DNA from: Nematostella vectensis
Taxonomy: Eukaryota; Cnidaria; Anthozoa; Actiniaria; Edwardsiidae
Length of the DNA: 64,000 nucleotides
Direction of reading: 5' to 3'
Assembly (NCBI RefSeq): GCF_932526225.1
Contig: NC_064040.1
Span: 15,310,494 to 15,374,493, forward strand
This document shows, in pieces, positions 46,801 to 59,000 of the stretch. The position numbers and the translations under genes were made by a program. The notes beneath the pieces are model-generated. The model searched no databases. It had not been told where the DNA came from and was given only the letters and a program-made list of their open reading frames with translations. Numbering within the stretch: position 1 is the stretch's first letter; each line of letters begins with the position of its first letter.

Positions 46801-47932
46801 TAAAGCCAGGCTTGGTAAAGCAGCATGTTTGGATCCCTGTGTTGAACAGCTCAAGAGTGTCTGGACACACCAACAGAACTCCTGGAATCATGTTGACTGG
46901 AAAGTCTATGAACATCGCCATTAGCATCTCTAACATTTGGTATGGTGGGTCACCTGTAGAATAACATCATTTGGTCACATCATTTTGTCTGTGGAATGGT
47001 ATGCAAGAAATAGTGAGAAGAGGGGAACTCTCAAAATTTCTGTATGGAGATGCATATTGGTAAAATGAAAACAGATAGACAAATATTCCTGTAATCAAAC
47101 CTACAAATTACCCCCACTATGCTTCAGTGCTTAAACCATCCACATTGAAGTACTGAAATTTGACTGCTCTACTGCATAAGTGTAGTGCATAAAGCCGGAA
47201 ATGGTTTCAGAATTCTGCGTTAAAATTATGTTATATTTGTTTTTAAATGGGTGTATAAAACAGTAACTATTCCTGTATTAAAACTGAATTAACCTACAAA
47301 TTACCCCCCACTAGAAAAAATGCTTAAACCATCCACATTTGAAGAGCTGGAATTTTACTGCTGTACTGTATATATAGGTTGGGTTTCAAAGTTTTAAAAC
47401 CCTGATTAAAGTTATATTTGATGTCCTTCAGTAAAACATATTAAAAGCTGAATTACCATTAAAAATAAACAATAAGGGTAAATATTTTTACTGTGTTCTG
47501 CTTACCCCAAGGTAAAGCTGTAAAAACTTTCCCAAGCACGCTAGCATTGGGCATTCTTTGGCTATAACCTCCAGCATGGGCAAGCATGATCTTACACTCG
47601 CTCAGTTTCTCTTCTCCATGAATCCTGAGCAACTCATCTATGCAGATCATTGTTGAACCTCCGTTACCAACTTTAGGGCCAGGGGGGTCACTAAAAACAT
47701 GATATATTGGACCTAGGGGGAGCTCCTTGCGCTTGAGTTTTGCTTCAAGCTGGATTTCAAATGCCTTCTTCTGGGCTGCATCAGAGGCAGTGATAACAAT
47801 AATATCCCAAAAGGGGATATCCACATGCTTGCCCCGAATGTTATCAAATTGCTTGAGTCTTTTTATGGTAGAGTCTCTTATATTCTGGCTCTTGTCACTG
47901 AAGATGTGCTTGAACTTTTTGGCTGAAGCCAT
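37816..47932 (-). CDS. FPGT: Fucose-1-phosphate guanylyltransferase
   Basis: FPGT makes GDP-L-fucose from fucose-1-phosphate and GTP in the cytosolic salvage pathway, after fucokinase. Exons: 47932-47506, 46953-46724, 46359-45935, 45637-45235 and 38073-37816, phase-consistent, 580 aa (human about 590). The nucleotidyltransferase signature PGPKVGNGGST is at residues 85-94, followed by LAHAGGYSQRMPNASVLGK. The fourth exon encodes the beginning of a left-handed beta-helix-like region (GTQTVVEYCNIESGSSIGGN). The last exon has SDWDMVTLWHARLFPVFTD. MASAKKFKHIF is the first ATG in frame. The last intron is 7.2 kb and almost wholly a 61-bp array. It is divergent from TRAPPC6B. Confidence 0.96.
38108..38183. 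mobile_element. Truncated AGAGTGGTTTT family MITE at the array edge
   Basis: TAGAGTGGTTGTCAAAATTCC followed closely by CTATTTAGTTTATTTAGTAC matches the MITE at 26607. The element is cut off where the 61-bp array begins. Confidence 0.7.
38184..45035. repeat. 6.8-kb, 61-bp satellite-like array in the last FPGT intron
   Basis: About 112 copies of a 61-bp unit (TTGATGACGCGCGTTCGTTT, ATTATTTGCGCGCATTGCTC, ATTGTTTTCTCATAATTCCA). It has higher-order structure: the variant GACGAGCTTTCG recurs at 39981, 40957, 41872 and 42909, spacings of 16, 15 and 17 units. Edge units are more diverged than the middle. Short open frames within it are artefacts. Diverged copies also lie at 46505-46724 in another FPGT intron. 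Confidence 0.97.
46505..46724. repeat. Degenerate 61-bp-family copies abutting an FPGT donor
   Basis: Three to four diverged copies in the same orientation as the large array (for example GATGCGCCTTTGTTTATCAT). The last runs to the donor of exon 46953-46724. Read on the minus strand, the intron start GTTAAGCAAAGCACGTCATT aligns with unit sequence AATAAACGAACGCGCGTCAT, so the family may have started at this junction. Confidence 0.75.
47085..47345. repeat. ~185-bp tandem duplication in FPGT intron 1
   Basis: CCTACAAATTACCCCC, GCTTAAACCATCCACATT and ACTGCT.TACTG recur in order at about 47099 and 47290. It is diverged and non-coding. Confidence 0.7.
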
Positions 47933-48901
47933 GTTACTTGCCAATCCCTGAAGGGTATGAACGAGTCAACTGGAAGCAAAAGGGATACTGTAAATATATC
48001 TATTTTAAAATTCTAGTCGTAGTACATTTTATGTTTGCGTGGCAATTTCAATCTAAATTTCATTCATTGTCAAATGCTGTATCTATGGTTACGTCTCCTT
48101 TTTGGGTGTAATATTGTAGAAAAAAAACACAGTTTATTTAAGTGAATATACTCAAGTTTAGATAGACTCATCAAGATGAGATCTACACTTATACAGTAAC
48201 AGACAGTGTGTTAATCAAACGGTATTAACTTGAATCAGACTTTTGGTTGAATACGTGACTTGAGTCAGATAACTTCTTTCTACGCGATCTTCCACAACAG
48301 ACATCTCATGACTTCTTGATTATAATCTAAAAAGTATCATTGTAGTACTAGAGTGTTGCTGTGCTAAATTCTGGATGTTTCTTTACCTCTCAAACGCGGG
48401 TCTCAGACACAATAACATCTTCACAATCACAACACCATTGAAAAATCGAAGTCTTACCTGTCTGAGCCTTCATCTTGTACAGCGGTAAATATGGTACGGT
48501 GGGGAGAGGGGATGGGGATATAACGGAACAAGAATAAACCCAGGGGTGTAGCCCGGGGGTGGCCTAGGGGGCCTGGGCCCCCCCCCTTTAGAAGCCCAAA
48601 ATACAGTAAATGTATGAGACATTATCTAAAATATAGGAGAAAATTCCTTAAAAGTCCCTTTTGGGCCCCCTGCTGTTAAAAATCATGGCTACGCCGCTGT
48701 TAACCTCTTTACAAATAATATCCAAATAATATAAGGTTAATTAAGTGGATTGTAGTTTACTGTAACTTATTTCACAAAGTGATTTTTTTTTATTTATACA
48801 TATTACAAAAATGGTGATAAAAAATGGTGATAAATAAATGCTAACAATATACCCTACCCCCCTTAGGGTAAATATGCCTGTCTGCTATCTCGATTTCCAA
48901 G
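47933..48901. promoter_or_regulatory. Upstream region between FPGT and TRAPPC6B
   Basis: Divergent genes about 970 bp apart; the MITE at 48541-48699 occupies part. The TRAPPC6B start is in CAAGATGGCGGAC, as seen in several genes here. Other elements were not identified. Confidence 0.45.
48541..48699. mobile_element. MITE, GGCGT(A/T)GCCA family (copy 2)
   Basis: The left end CAGGGGTGTAGCC and right end GGCTACGCCGCTG are inverted. The body matches the reverse complement of 11768-11898. It contains a poly-C run. Confidence 0.8.
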
Positions 48902-51900
48902 ATGGCGGACGTTGATTCAACTTTCGACTTCCTTCACATGGAGATAGTTGGCTATTTCCACAGAGAGAAACAAGGAAGATTTTCCGAGGTAATTAAAAGA
49001 CCGAAATTTTTCCATATGCGTAAACAAGCTGTCCGTTAACAGAATGATTGTGGATGAATTTCACATTTTAGGCCGATGCCATGCAGAAACTGGAAAAGAT
49101 GGGATTCAATGTTGGACAGCGTTTGGTGGAAAGGTGTGTTTTCTTGTCTTGTGCCATTATGACTCAAATATTTGTTTGATTAATGAAGTTATTGATTATT
49201 TTAAATCTTATTTTGGTAGATTCACGAAGGATTCGCCGAGATTTAAAGACGAACTAGACATTATGAAGTACGTGTGTAAGGATTTTTGGACGGCGGTGTT
49301 CAAACGTCAGGTTGATAATTTGAGAACAAACCATCAGGTACTATGGGACGAACTATCATATTTGCGAATATAGTAAAAACCTGCTAGTAGGAACCTGAAA
49401 AGGGAAGAACCTGTGAGCCTAAAATTTGCTATTTACACCTCATAAAGAACAAAAAAAGAAAATTGCCTAAAAATAAAAAAACACAGCTATGCAAGAATCC
49501 TATTTATTGAAGTAAGAACTTGCCACTTTGGGCTATAAATTTACTTACTCGTGGGTTTTCACTGTATCTGTGACAGTGTTCTCACTGTATCTGTGACTGA
49601 CACCACAGGCTTCCCACACACATCAGTGAAGGATTTCAAAGGACATAGGAATTCATGAAAATAATTATCTATGAGTTATATCTTCATGCTCTAATTCATG
49701 AAATAAATTTAGTTGGGCTGTAAATGTATCTGTCAGTGGTGTTTTTTTCTTCCCTAGAGGCTTTATTTTACGAGTTTAGGGTGATATACTTACTTATATA
49801 TATACTTATAGATATACTATACCTTAATACTGACAACAACGGCTTCAGCGGTTTAAAGCTTAAACCGTTACTGGATAAGAGAGGGATGGAACTGTTTTTT
49901 TTTTTTAATAATCCGATCAAAAACCTACAAGAAATGATTTTTGAATGTCAATTTTAGCTTTCCATCATTGATCAGCACATAGTGGCTGGTCAAATGGCAT
50001 CTTTGGAATGTAGCTTGCATGCTTGCTTGTCCTTTTCCATCCCTCTTGCTTATCAACAGGTCACAAGCATTGACAGTCTGCATGTACTCCCCTCTACAAG
50101 TTACATTTCACACGACAATTCACAACTTAGATGTTATTGCAGAAACTGTGAGAAAGACAAGTCAGGTGTAGGGCTACGCCATCTATGCTAATGGTGGCTA
50201 GTTGCTCTAGTTTTAAAATACTGGACTGTCATTTTATCTCTTTCAGGGAGTTTATGTTCTTCAGGATAACAAGTTTCGAGTATTAACTCAAATGTCAGAA
50301 GGAAAACAGTATACTGAGGTAGCTCCCAAGGTAATGATTGCAGCAAACCTTAGTATACTGCCATTTTCATCCATTAACCAATAACCTTTTTACGCATTTA
50401 GTTTATTCTCTTAGAGAATGAGACACAGGGTAATTCCTCCTCCATACACACAAGTTTACAACATACGTTACATGAAAAAATGTTCAGTGTTCATGGATGG
50501 TCACACATGGTAGCATTTCCTGGTCACAAACTGACAATGGCCATCCGTGGATCTTTCCCTGTATTTTTCTGGTGTGCAAAGTGCAGATGATGATACCATG
50601 TGCAGATGATGATACCATGTGCAGATGATGATACCATGTCATCCAAATGGACACAAGTTATCTTCCTATCAATCTGTGTCATCCCCCATTTCCTTTCTTT
50701 CCTATCTCTTCCCTTTCTGATATTGATTGTATATTCTAGTTTTTAACATTCCATTGCATGATATACAATTGGGTCCAAGGAATATTTCTCTGCTATGGCT
50801 GATTGTGTACTGTTTTTTTCCAGTTTTTAGCATTTCCGTGTGGCATGATCAGAGGGGGTCTGGCAAACCTTGGAATAACATGTACTGTTTCTGCAGATGT
50901 TTTACCAATGCCCGCGTGTGAGTATACTGTAAATATTATTTTAAAAAAGATCAAAACTTACACTGCCAACTTAAACTGTTATACTGTACACATTGCCTCA
51001 GCCATTACACCTGTCGAAATAGTTAGTAATAGTTACTTTCAAACTGTCAGCAGGTGTTATCTTGTGGCTGTATGGGTTGTGTTATCATTATAAGAAACAT
51101 CAACAGATTGATTGGGGAAAGCAAAGGGACAGCGAAAAGGGTTTGGTGGTTTTACAGTAAGAGTCTAGCAAGGAAGCCGAGGTGGATCAGAAAGGAGGTG
51201 GAGATGGGTGAAAGTGGATTGGTGTGACATTAGAAAGTGATCTATAGCTAAACTACAAAACAACAGGAAAATTGCTTTCTTGACTTGAACAATTATGACA
51301 TTTAACCATCTAAACCTATCAATCAACGCTTTTCTGTTTTCACACCTGCTCCATAAACCACTGCACACAAGGAAATTGGTTGCCAAAGGTAGTATGATTG
51401 AATGTGGTACTGTCAGACAAAAAAATAGTGTGTGAATTCTGGGTCCTTGCTAAACCACAAATTCAGGGAATTTCCACAAAATTGGCTGTAAGAGTCTGTA
51501 TCTTTGTTGGCAATATTGTTGAGGACTTTTTCATACTGCGAATTTGGAGATCCAAGCACACACACACCAGGGGTTTCATTAGGCCCTGGGGGCCGGCAGA
51601 GCTGGCTATTTTCCACCAAGCGCTGGCTACTTTTTTTTTAAAGTCTTGAACTAGATAGATAGATAGATAGGGGTTTTATTCAATTGCCATGGCAGTATTA
51701 CAGACTGAATTAAGGCAAAGGGCCAGCACATATAGCGTTATACTATTACAGAAATCGATAAGTAACAAAGTCACCAAAGCGTTTAGTTACAGAAATATGT
51801 TTGTAGGTATTCATACTGCCGGATCTTAGTGAGTATCCATGCACATTATTAATTACGCCTCCAGTAATTACAGATCGAAGATAAAATAACTTCCACTCCC

Positions 51901-52066
51901 TACTTATCAATCTCCACCGCCTACTCTGAAAGTTTATGAAAGCCCTGCACACCATCATTATTACCATGACACTCAGTGGATAAATCTGGCAACACATGAA
52001 TTCATAATTTGTTATATTGTTTTTCTCCCTACAGGTAGATTTCAAATTGTTATTCAGAGGACGTAA
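48902..52066 (+). CDS. TRAPPC6B: TRAPP complex subunit 6 (TRAPPC6B-like)
   Basis: TRAPPC6 belongs to the Bet3 family of TRAPP, the tether and Rab1 exchange factor for ER-to-Golgi traffic. Six exons (48902-48988, 49072-49133, 49220-49337, 50247-50330, 50824-50917, 52035-52066) give 158 aa, the same length as human TRAPPC6B. Key stretches: KLEKMGFNVGQRLVERFTKD, FKDELDIMKYVCKDFWTAVF, RQVDNLRTNHQGVYVLQDN, then FLAFPCGMIRGGLANLGI, ending PACRFQIVIQRT. It fits the B form by length and by the start MADVDSTFDFLHMEIVGY. It is convergent with the SLC6 gene. Confidence 0.96.
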
Positions 52067-52806
52067 CTAAAGTTGAAGAATCCATAAGAGGTGAAAACAT
52101 TTTATTATGATCACAGAGGAATAAGACAAGAAATGACTTGTATGTGCCTTCTGTCATGTACATTGCAAGTGATGACAGAAGAACTACAGAAGTAGAGCAT
52201 AATTTATGATATAATATTATTTTCTTGAATCTTGCCAGAAAATATCTGGCCCCATCTCCTAGCAGAATAGCAATATTTCTTCCAGCATGTTATACTGTAT
52301 TTACACAAAAGACAAATACAGTACACCAACAAATGTTTTACTTCATCATAATGAAAAACTCAAAAACATCATAATGAAAAATCCAGTTTCTTTATTACTT
52401 TGCTAGTTCTTTGTTAGATAAGTGACTCTCTCTTGTTGCTATGTACTGCACACATATTACTCAACCATAAAAAAAAAAGTTAGTACAACAAAAAGGAAAA
52501 GCTCTGGTAGATTTATGCAATGTTTGTTCGTCAGCTCTATTCACAATCTGGAAACAAAAATGTAAATATATTTGATTAGCTGAACTAAATAAAACAACTG
52601 TACTTATTAGTACTGTAGAGAATAATAATAAGTATAATTGATCAAAATGTAAGGTCTTTATTCATTGAATGTGGCACAATACTTCTAGCGGGGATATTTC
52701 CGTTGGCAATTTATGGAAGTTTTAAATTTTACAGTGTTTCCATTTTTGTACAATGTACAAAAAAGAGTTTACAAAGAACATATTGTAGAAAAATTGCGTC
52801 TGCCCC

Positions 52807-52837
<31 letters not shown>

Positions 52838-53001
52838 ATCTGACATATACAAGTAGTAAAACATGACACCTAAACAGAGTTTTCTCGCTTCTACAATGTC
52901 ATCTCTGCCTTGTACCCAGCTAGTAAATGTTATTTTTCTCATAAACCTTAACTGACTTAAGTCCTTAACTTAACTGAAATCCTTACCCTGAGTAAAAAAC
53001 A
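52067..53001. other. Intergenic, convergent TRAPPC6B/SLC6 3' ends
   Basis: AT-rich with a poly-C/CA run at about 52804-52839. Reverse-strand AATAAA (TTTATT at 52657-52662) could end the SLC6 gene; plus-strand AATAAA at 52588-52593 could end TRAPPC6B. No further gene. Confidence 0.55.
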
Positions 53002-56000
53002 TCACACGTTGGAGGTAAAGTGGTACACTATTTCGCGCTGTATTGGTGCCTTCTCTGAACACTTCTCTATCTCGAGGTCAAGGTCATCCAGTGTCACAAA
53101 GGCTTCGTTGGTCAAGCGCTAAGGAATTACACAAAGCATTAAAACGGATGGGGAAGGAGGGTAGAATTGCTCACACAAGGGGCAGTTACAATATCGGAAT
53201 AGAACATTTTATGGCCAAACGTGAATAGTTTATTTGAAGATCTCTTAGAGGCAGCGTTAACTAATAGGTAGTCGTCACGTCAGATATCCGGAATAGAGCG
53301 TGATGGGACATCTTAGACGTGTAATAATTGTAATTATTATTGTAATTATTACTTTGGGGTACCTGAGCAAATGTGCCCTCTGCCTTTTAGCTACAGTAAG
53401 TTGTAGATTTATGACACATTGGACGGAAACGACACGGAAATATGAATGGGACTAGTAAACAGGTGTTGAGTACCTGAAGGAATGTGCCCTCTGCCTTGTA
53501 GATCTTATAACACATTGTAACGGGAATACACAGCATTGAACTCAAAGCGAGCAGCCACCCAACACCTTCCGCCCACGCTGGGTATGGCACATTCTCATAC
53601 GTGATTCTCTTGTATTTCGCCAAGCTGAACACGAAGATTCCCTGATATGAGCAACAAAAGTGTGGAGATTACCATCAGGAGGTGTGATGAACTTGATATG
53701 AATTATGCATAAATAATTGGAACGCCGTAATTATATCGCCATCATCTTAATCACCATTAGCATTATCACATTATAATCACACTATCATCACACCAAAACA
53801 TCGTTATTGTCATAATCATAATCTGTTATAATCATCGCTTCATTATCAATAACGTGTTTAGTTGTTATTTCGAATCATTGAAGTATTGGTATAAAGCATC
53901 TTTAGTTCTTGTAAGTATTTTAGACTGCATGTCTTATCTGTTTGTTGTTCTAACCAAGGTTGAGGGATTTCGCTATACTCACAAGGACCATGATGGGTGA
54001 GATGTACTTCCAACAGATGACCCACCACTGCAGCACAGGTCTCCCAATCATCTGGGATATGTTGTCGGCATAACGACGTGCCCCTAAAAGTCAAAATAAG
54101 GTGGAAATTTCTTATAGAGCAAGAGGTTAATCCAACACGGTTCCGAGGTTAGTAGGAAGATATTTAGAAGTGAGACTAGCCAATCAATCCAACCAATCAC
54201 GAGCAGTTATGTAGTGGCACGTAAAAACGGCTTACAATGTCCAGCCAATTAAAAACCGTTATATATGTGACACGTGACAAGCTTACCATAAATCCAGCCA
54301 ATGACGAGAAGCTCAAAGCAAACGACAAACAAGAGGGAGAGGCCGCATGAAAACGAGTCGAATAAATTGAACACGAACATCCCGCCCTGGAATCAGAAAG
54401 AAGGTTATTGTTAAAGTATGACTAGCGCTACCGTTGCCACAGAACAAGTTTAGAAAGCTAGCCATCAGTGAATGATGTGTCTTCATTGTAGCAAATTATA
54501 GCCTCAGTGTAGAAAATGCACTTTAGACACTTTAGACATTCTACCATCGGAAAGCACATCAATCAGCACTGTAATTATTATTGCACCCTCTTTGGCTATG
54601 TTTCCTATGTTTTCCTATGTTTCCTATGTTTGTTTCAGACACTTTTCTTGGTGGTCAGAGTAGCAATTTATGTTTAGGCTTTCGGTCAGCAAAAACTGTC
54701 CCATTGGTTTTGATGTACCATTAATTTTTTTTCCCTTAGCCTCCCAAACAGGCGACTTTAGGTAGGTCGCATGTGTTCCTTACAACGCCTGCAGGGTAGC
54801 CTGACCTACCACCAAGAACGGATGTAGGAAGGGGCATAAGGTTAAGCATTAGTTTGCGTAGGTCTGGTCCATGCTCAGGTTTTTTACAAATTAGAATAGT
54901 CCAAGTGCGCCACAAAGACTTATGTAAGATTCTTAAGGCTAGATCTCACCTAAGTTAACTCGGATTGGTTATTAGGCCCACAGGAAACTCATAACATAGG
55001 ATATGTGGTTCTTACCTTTGATACACAGGAGAGCCCAAGGAGAAACATCACAAAACAAATCACCAATACGACTAACTCGCGATGTTTATGCAGTTGTCTC
55101 GGCCACTGTTCTATAAGAGCGGCAGCTACAACCTCAACCTGTCCAAACTGAAACACGCAAAACAATGTAAGTTGGGAATACATATATAGCTGGATCTTAT
55201 TATTATACTAATATATAAATTGACATACCTGACTATCAAGTCCAAGCGCTATCAGCATTAGAAAGAAGATCACTGCCCATATCTGGGGAAACGGAAGCTG
55301 AGAAATAGCTGCTGGGTAAACGATGAAAACAAGGCCAGGTCCTATGGAGGAAAATACCATTTAACGTGACTTTAAAATGATTCCTGACAGATTGGGAATG
55401 GTTGTATGTCATGTAATAAAAAGCTTACTCATCTTACCTTATCTCAGGCCACTAACATCGCCTAATCTTATTACCTCGACAAGTCTTACATAAACTTACC
55501 TTGCCATACGTTAGACCTCATCTTACCCTATCCACCTTGTTCCAACTTACAGTAGCTCATCTCTCATCATCCTACCTAACCTTGCCTTTCCTTATTTTGC
55601 CACACCTTATTTTACCTTACCTGAGACCTCACCCTACCCAGTTACCCCAACTAAACTCACCTTGCTCACTCCACCTTACTATAGCTTACTCCACAATAGT
55701 CATAATCTTTTGCAAGCTCACCTTACTTTACATTCTTGACATATTACACATTACCCACATGCTTGACTCATGCCTTATCTCAGCAAATCTCATCTTACCT
55801 TTCAACACATTACCTTACTTCAGACGTTACCTCAGACTCAGATTTTTTGTCACTTAAAATACGTTTTTTGAAATAAAGATATCAATATATGCTTTTACAG
55901 AGTGTGACAAGGAAGTCCGTAGGAAACCACAAAGCTTTAACGGGACGGACCTCTTAAATCGAAAAACATTTTATAGTGTGGACAGTCAGGTTAATTGGAG

Positions 56001-59000
56001 AGCTCAACATTACCTTCATTTGAAGGGAAACAAGAAAAAGCTCTTACCTTAAGACCCTCATACTTTAATTCAACACTTGCTCCCACCTTTCCTTTGCTTA
56101 AGATAACAATCAGAGGTAGAGGTATGCTTTTATCTTTCGCTTGCTTAAGATTACCACCATATCAAAGGATAGAGGAGAAATCTCTCACCTTGTGATGCTA
56201 CCTCAGGGACGCTCTTCTCCTGCACATGCGCCATGTAACCCACAATAGCAAAGATGACGAACCCAGCGAAAACACTCGTGGCACAGTTAATGACAGAGAT
56301 CAGAAGAGCGTCGCTGAAAAGTAAGTCGCAAGACCAGAATCAGATCAAGGCATTAGGCAGCTATACTCACTTTTTATACTTCGTTCATATCCACATCAGC
56401 ACCATAACTATCTTTGCCGTGTGTTCTATGCCATGGCCATCATTATCAATTATCATACTTCTGGAATTAACCGAATAAAGCGCAAAAGGCTTCTTATTCT
56501 GCCCAAGTTTGAGAAGAGTCGATTTGAAAGAAGTTTCCAAAAAGAAAACACACATTATGCTGGAGCGCGTCTCAGGCGCAAATCCAGACCTATTTGCACC
56601 TGATTTTGTAAACAGGCCAAAATGCTTAGAGTGAAGTACGTTATGTATGAGGTATATGACTTCATTCTGTTAATTGAGGCGGCAATAGTGGTTTATTTTT
56701 TAAAAAGGTCAGAATTATTACCTGGATCCGCACCTGCCTCTATCTACTTTGTTATTATTATAATCTCCAGTAAATAATTGTTCACGTTTGTTTTTCACTG
56801 GTTCCTTATCTATATTTTCATCGTGATATCTTTATTGTATTCTAATCGTCATCATTATAACCATTGATTTATCATTATTATCATCATTATCGTAATGGCA
56901 CATGACTATCATTTGCCTTCGTCGACACCTTTTTATACCTGAAAACGTTGTTTTTTCGTGGATTGTAGCTGGCAAAACCGATGAGCACACCAAACCCAAT
57001 CGTCAAGGAATACAAGATCTGAGAAGCAGCGTCTATCCAAACCTGGAAAACACGAATTCTGTATCATCCCCTTATTTCATTGCTGTATGCTATTTGTTTA
57101 ACTAGGCGGTTCTACTTATGCCTGAGACAACTAAACAGTAGAGAAAAAATAAACGAGTGCATGGTCGGCGGAACCCAACAAAGTTCTTTCGATTTCCGGG
57201 GACTCCTCGGGATTGTTTCGGGTCCCAAGATCAGTTGGGGGACTTTTGGCGATCGTTTCGGGTCTTGGGATCAATCCGGGTCCCGTCCCGACTGAGGTAT
57301 CTTACCGCTGCCTCGAACGTACCTTTGGGTCCTGTAGTCGGTCCCACTGCGGAGTAATGAAGTAGAGAACCCCGTCTATCGCCCCCGGCAGGGTCACGCC
57401 CTTGATAAAAAATATGACCAGTATGATGTAAGGAAGAGTAGCGGTGACGTAGACCACTTTGCCAGTCGTACGGATCCCCCGCCAAATGGAGAAGTACACA
57501 AGTATCCAGGCAACCAGCAGACACAAGGTCAGGTGAACACTCAGGCCTCCCGGTTCTTCGATGCTTTTGGTGATTTCGAGCACGTTTTTTCTGTAAAGAC
57601 ACGTAACAGTTCTTAATATTTTCCAGGGTTTATAGTGTGACGCAGGCTACCTTTGCCAAGACAAGACAAAGCTATAAGAGAAAGTCAGCGGACAAAGCTC
57701 CATGTAGTTCGTCACCAGTCCCCGAAGGCCGACCGTGAGATGCCGCCATTTTTGAAAGTCGTGTATACTACTAGAGTCTTACATACACTAAGAAATCATG
57801 TCTTGGATATTCTACAGGATTCTACAGGAATGTATATTTGGGATCGAGTATTACTTACACTAGAAATTCTCGGCTGGACGAGACTCCGGAGGCATTGGCA
57901 GATGCGTTGTACACATAGCAATCTGGGGTGTTCCATGAATGATGGCAGCCCACCCATGGTATGTCGGCAAAGAATGAGTTGTACAAAAAGTACAGACTCC
58001 ATGCAAGGATCACGTTGTAGTAGATAGAAACGATGAATGAGATGACAATGGATGCAAAACCAATACCTAAACAAAAAGGAATAAATTCCATGCGCGTTCC
58101 AGGGATTGGCTGAGAGGGGGGAAAAGCATAGTATTTGAAGATTCCTTAATAAAAAATTACCCACCTTTTGGACGCCAAGGGGGATGCGCGCGCACCCTGC
58201 GCACCCCCTGTGTACGCGCCTAAATTCATGGTGCACAAAAGGGTTGGAGAATCAGAAAGTTGAAATATCATTTGATTAAAGCACAATTTCTCAAATTTTC
58301 GATATCTGAGAGTGACCGGCGTGTGACATTTGGGGCCAACAATTTTATATCGTACGGAAAGGTAACATTTCAGCCCGTCAGACAGCAATCCCATAACATG
58401 TAGATCCCTAACACCCGCAAGTAAAGCTTTATTGTACTTACTACCAATAAAGGTAAATAATGAACTCTTAGAGCGAAACCACTCCCTCCCCCAACTTCCA
58501 GACTCTAAATAAAGGCTAAAACAAGCATTTTCGATAATTGACTGAGAGGTAGACATACCGGAGAAGAGAGGACATATTTTTTGCCACGCTTTTATCGGGC
58601 CTTCTTGTAGAAGCTGTCCCAAACTCAGTTCCATGAAGAATAAAGGTATTCCGCCCAGGCATAGGAACAACACATACGGGATGAGAAAGGCACCTGGACA
58701 AAATATACAAAAGAGACCAAATTGATTTGTTAAGTTGGGCTGGACAAGACCTTTGGATAATAAAGCTCCGTGTAAACGATGCAAACATTTGCTAATGCTG
58801 TCATCACTGCGTTGGGGTTAGAGGCGTGCAGGTATAGATATCATCTGCAAAAATGTTTTCAAAGCAAAAGGCCCCTTAGGGAGGATGGCGCGGCTGTGCT
58901 GGATGTGCCCACCCCTAGCTAACGCGACCGCGATTGACTACAAATGAAGTGCTGAAAATTACTTTGCAGCAGTCTCAATATCAGAGGGTTTGGCTAGTCA

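Noticed and set aside
57231-57602. Alternative frames around SLC6 exon 4
   Set aside because: They overlap the exon in the wrong frame; the real exon is fixed by phase and by the TM5/6 sequence.
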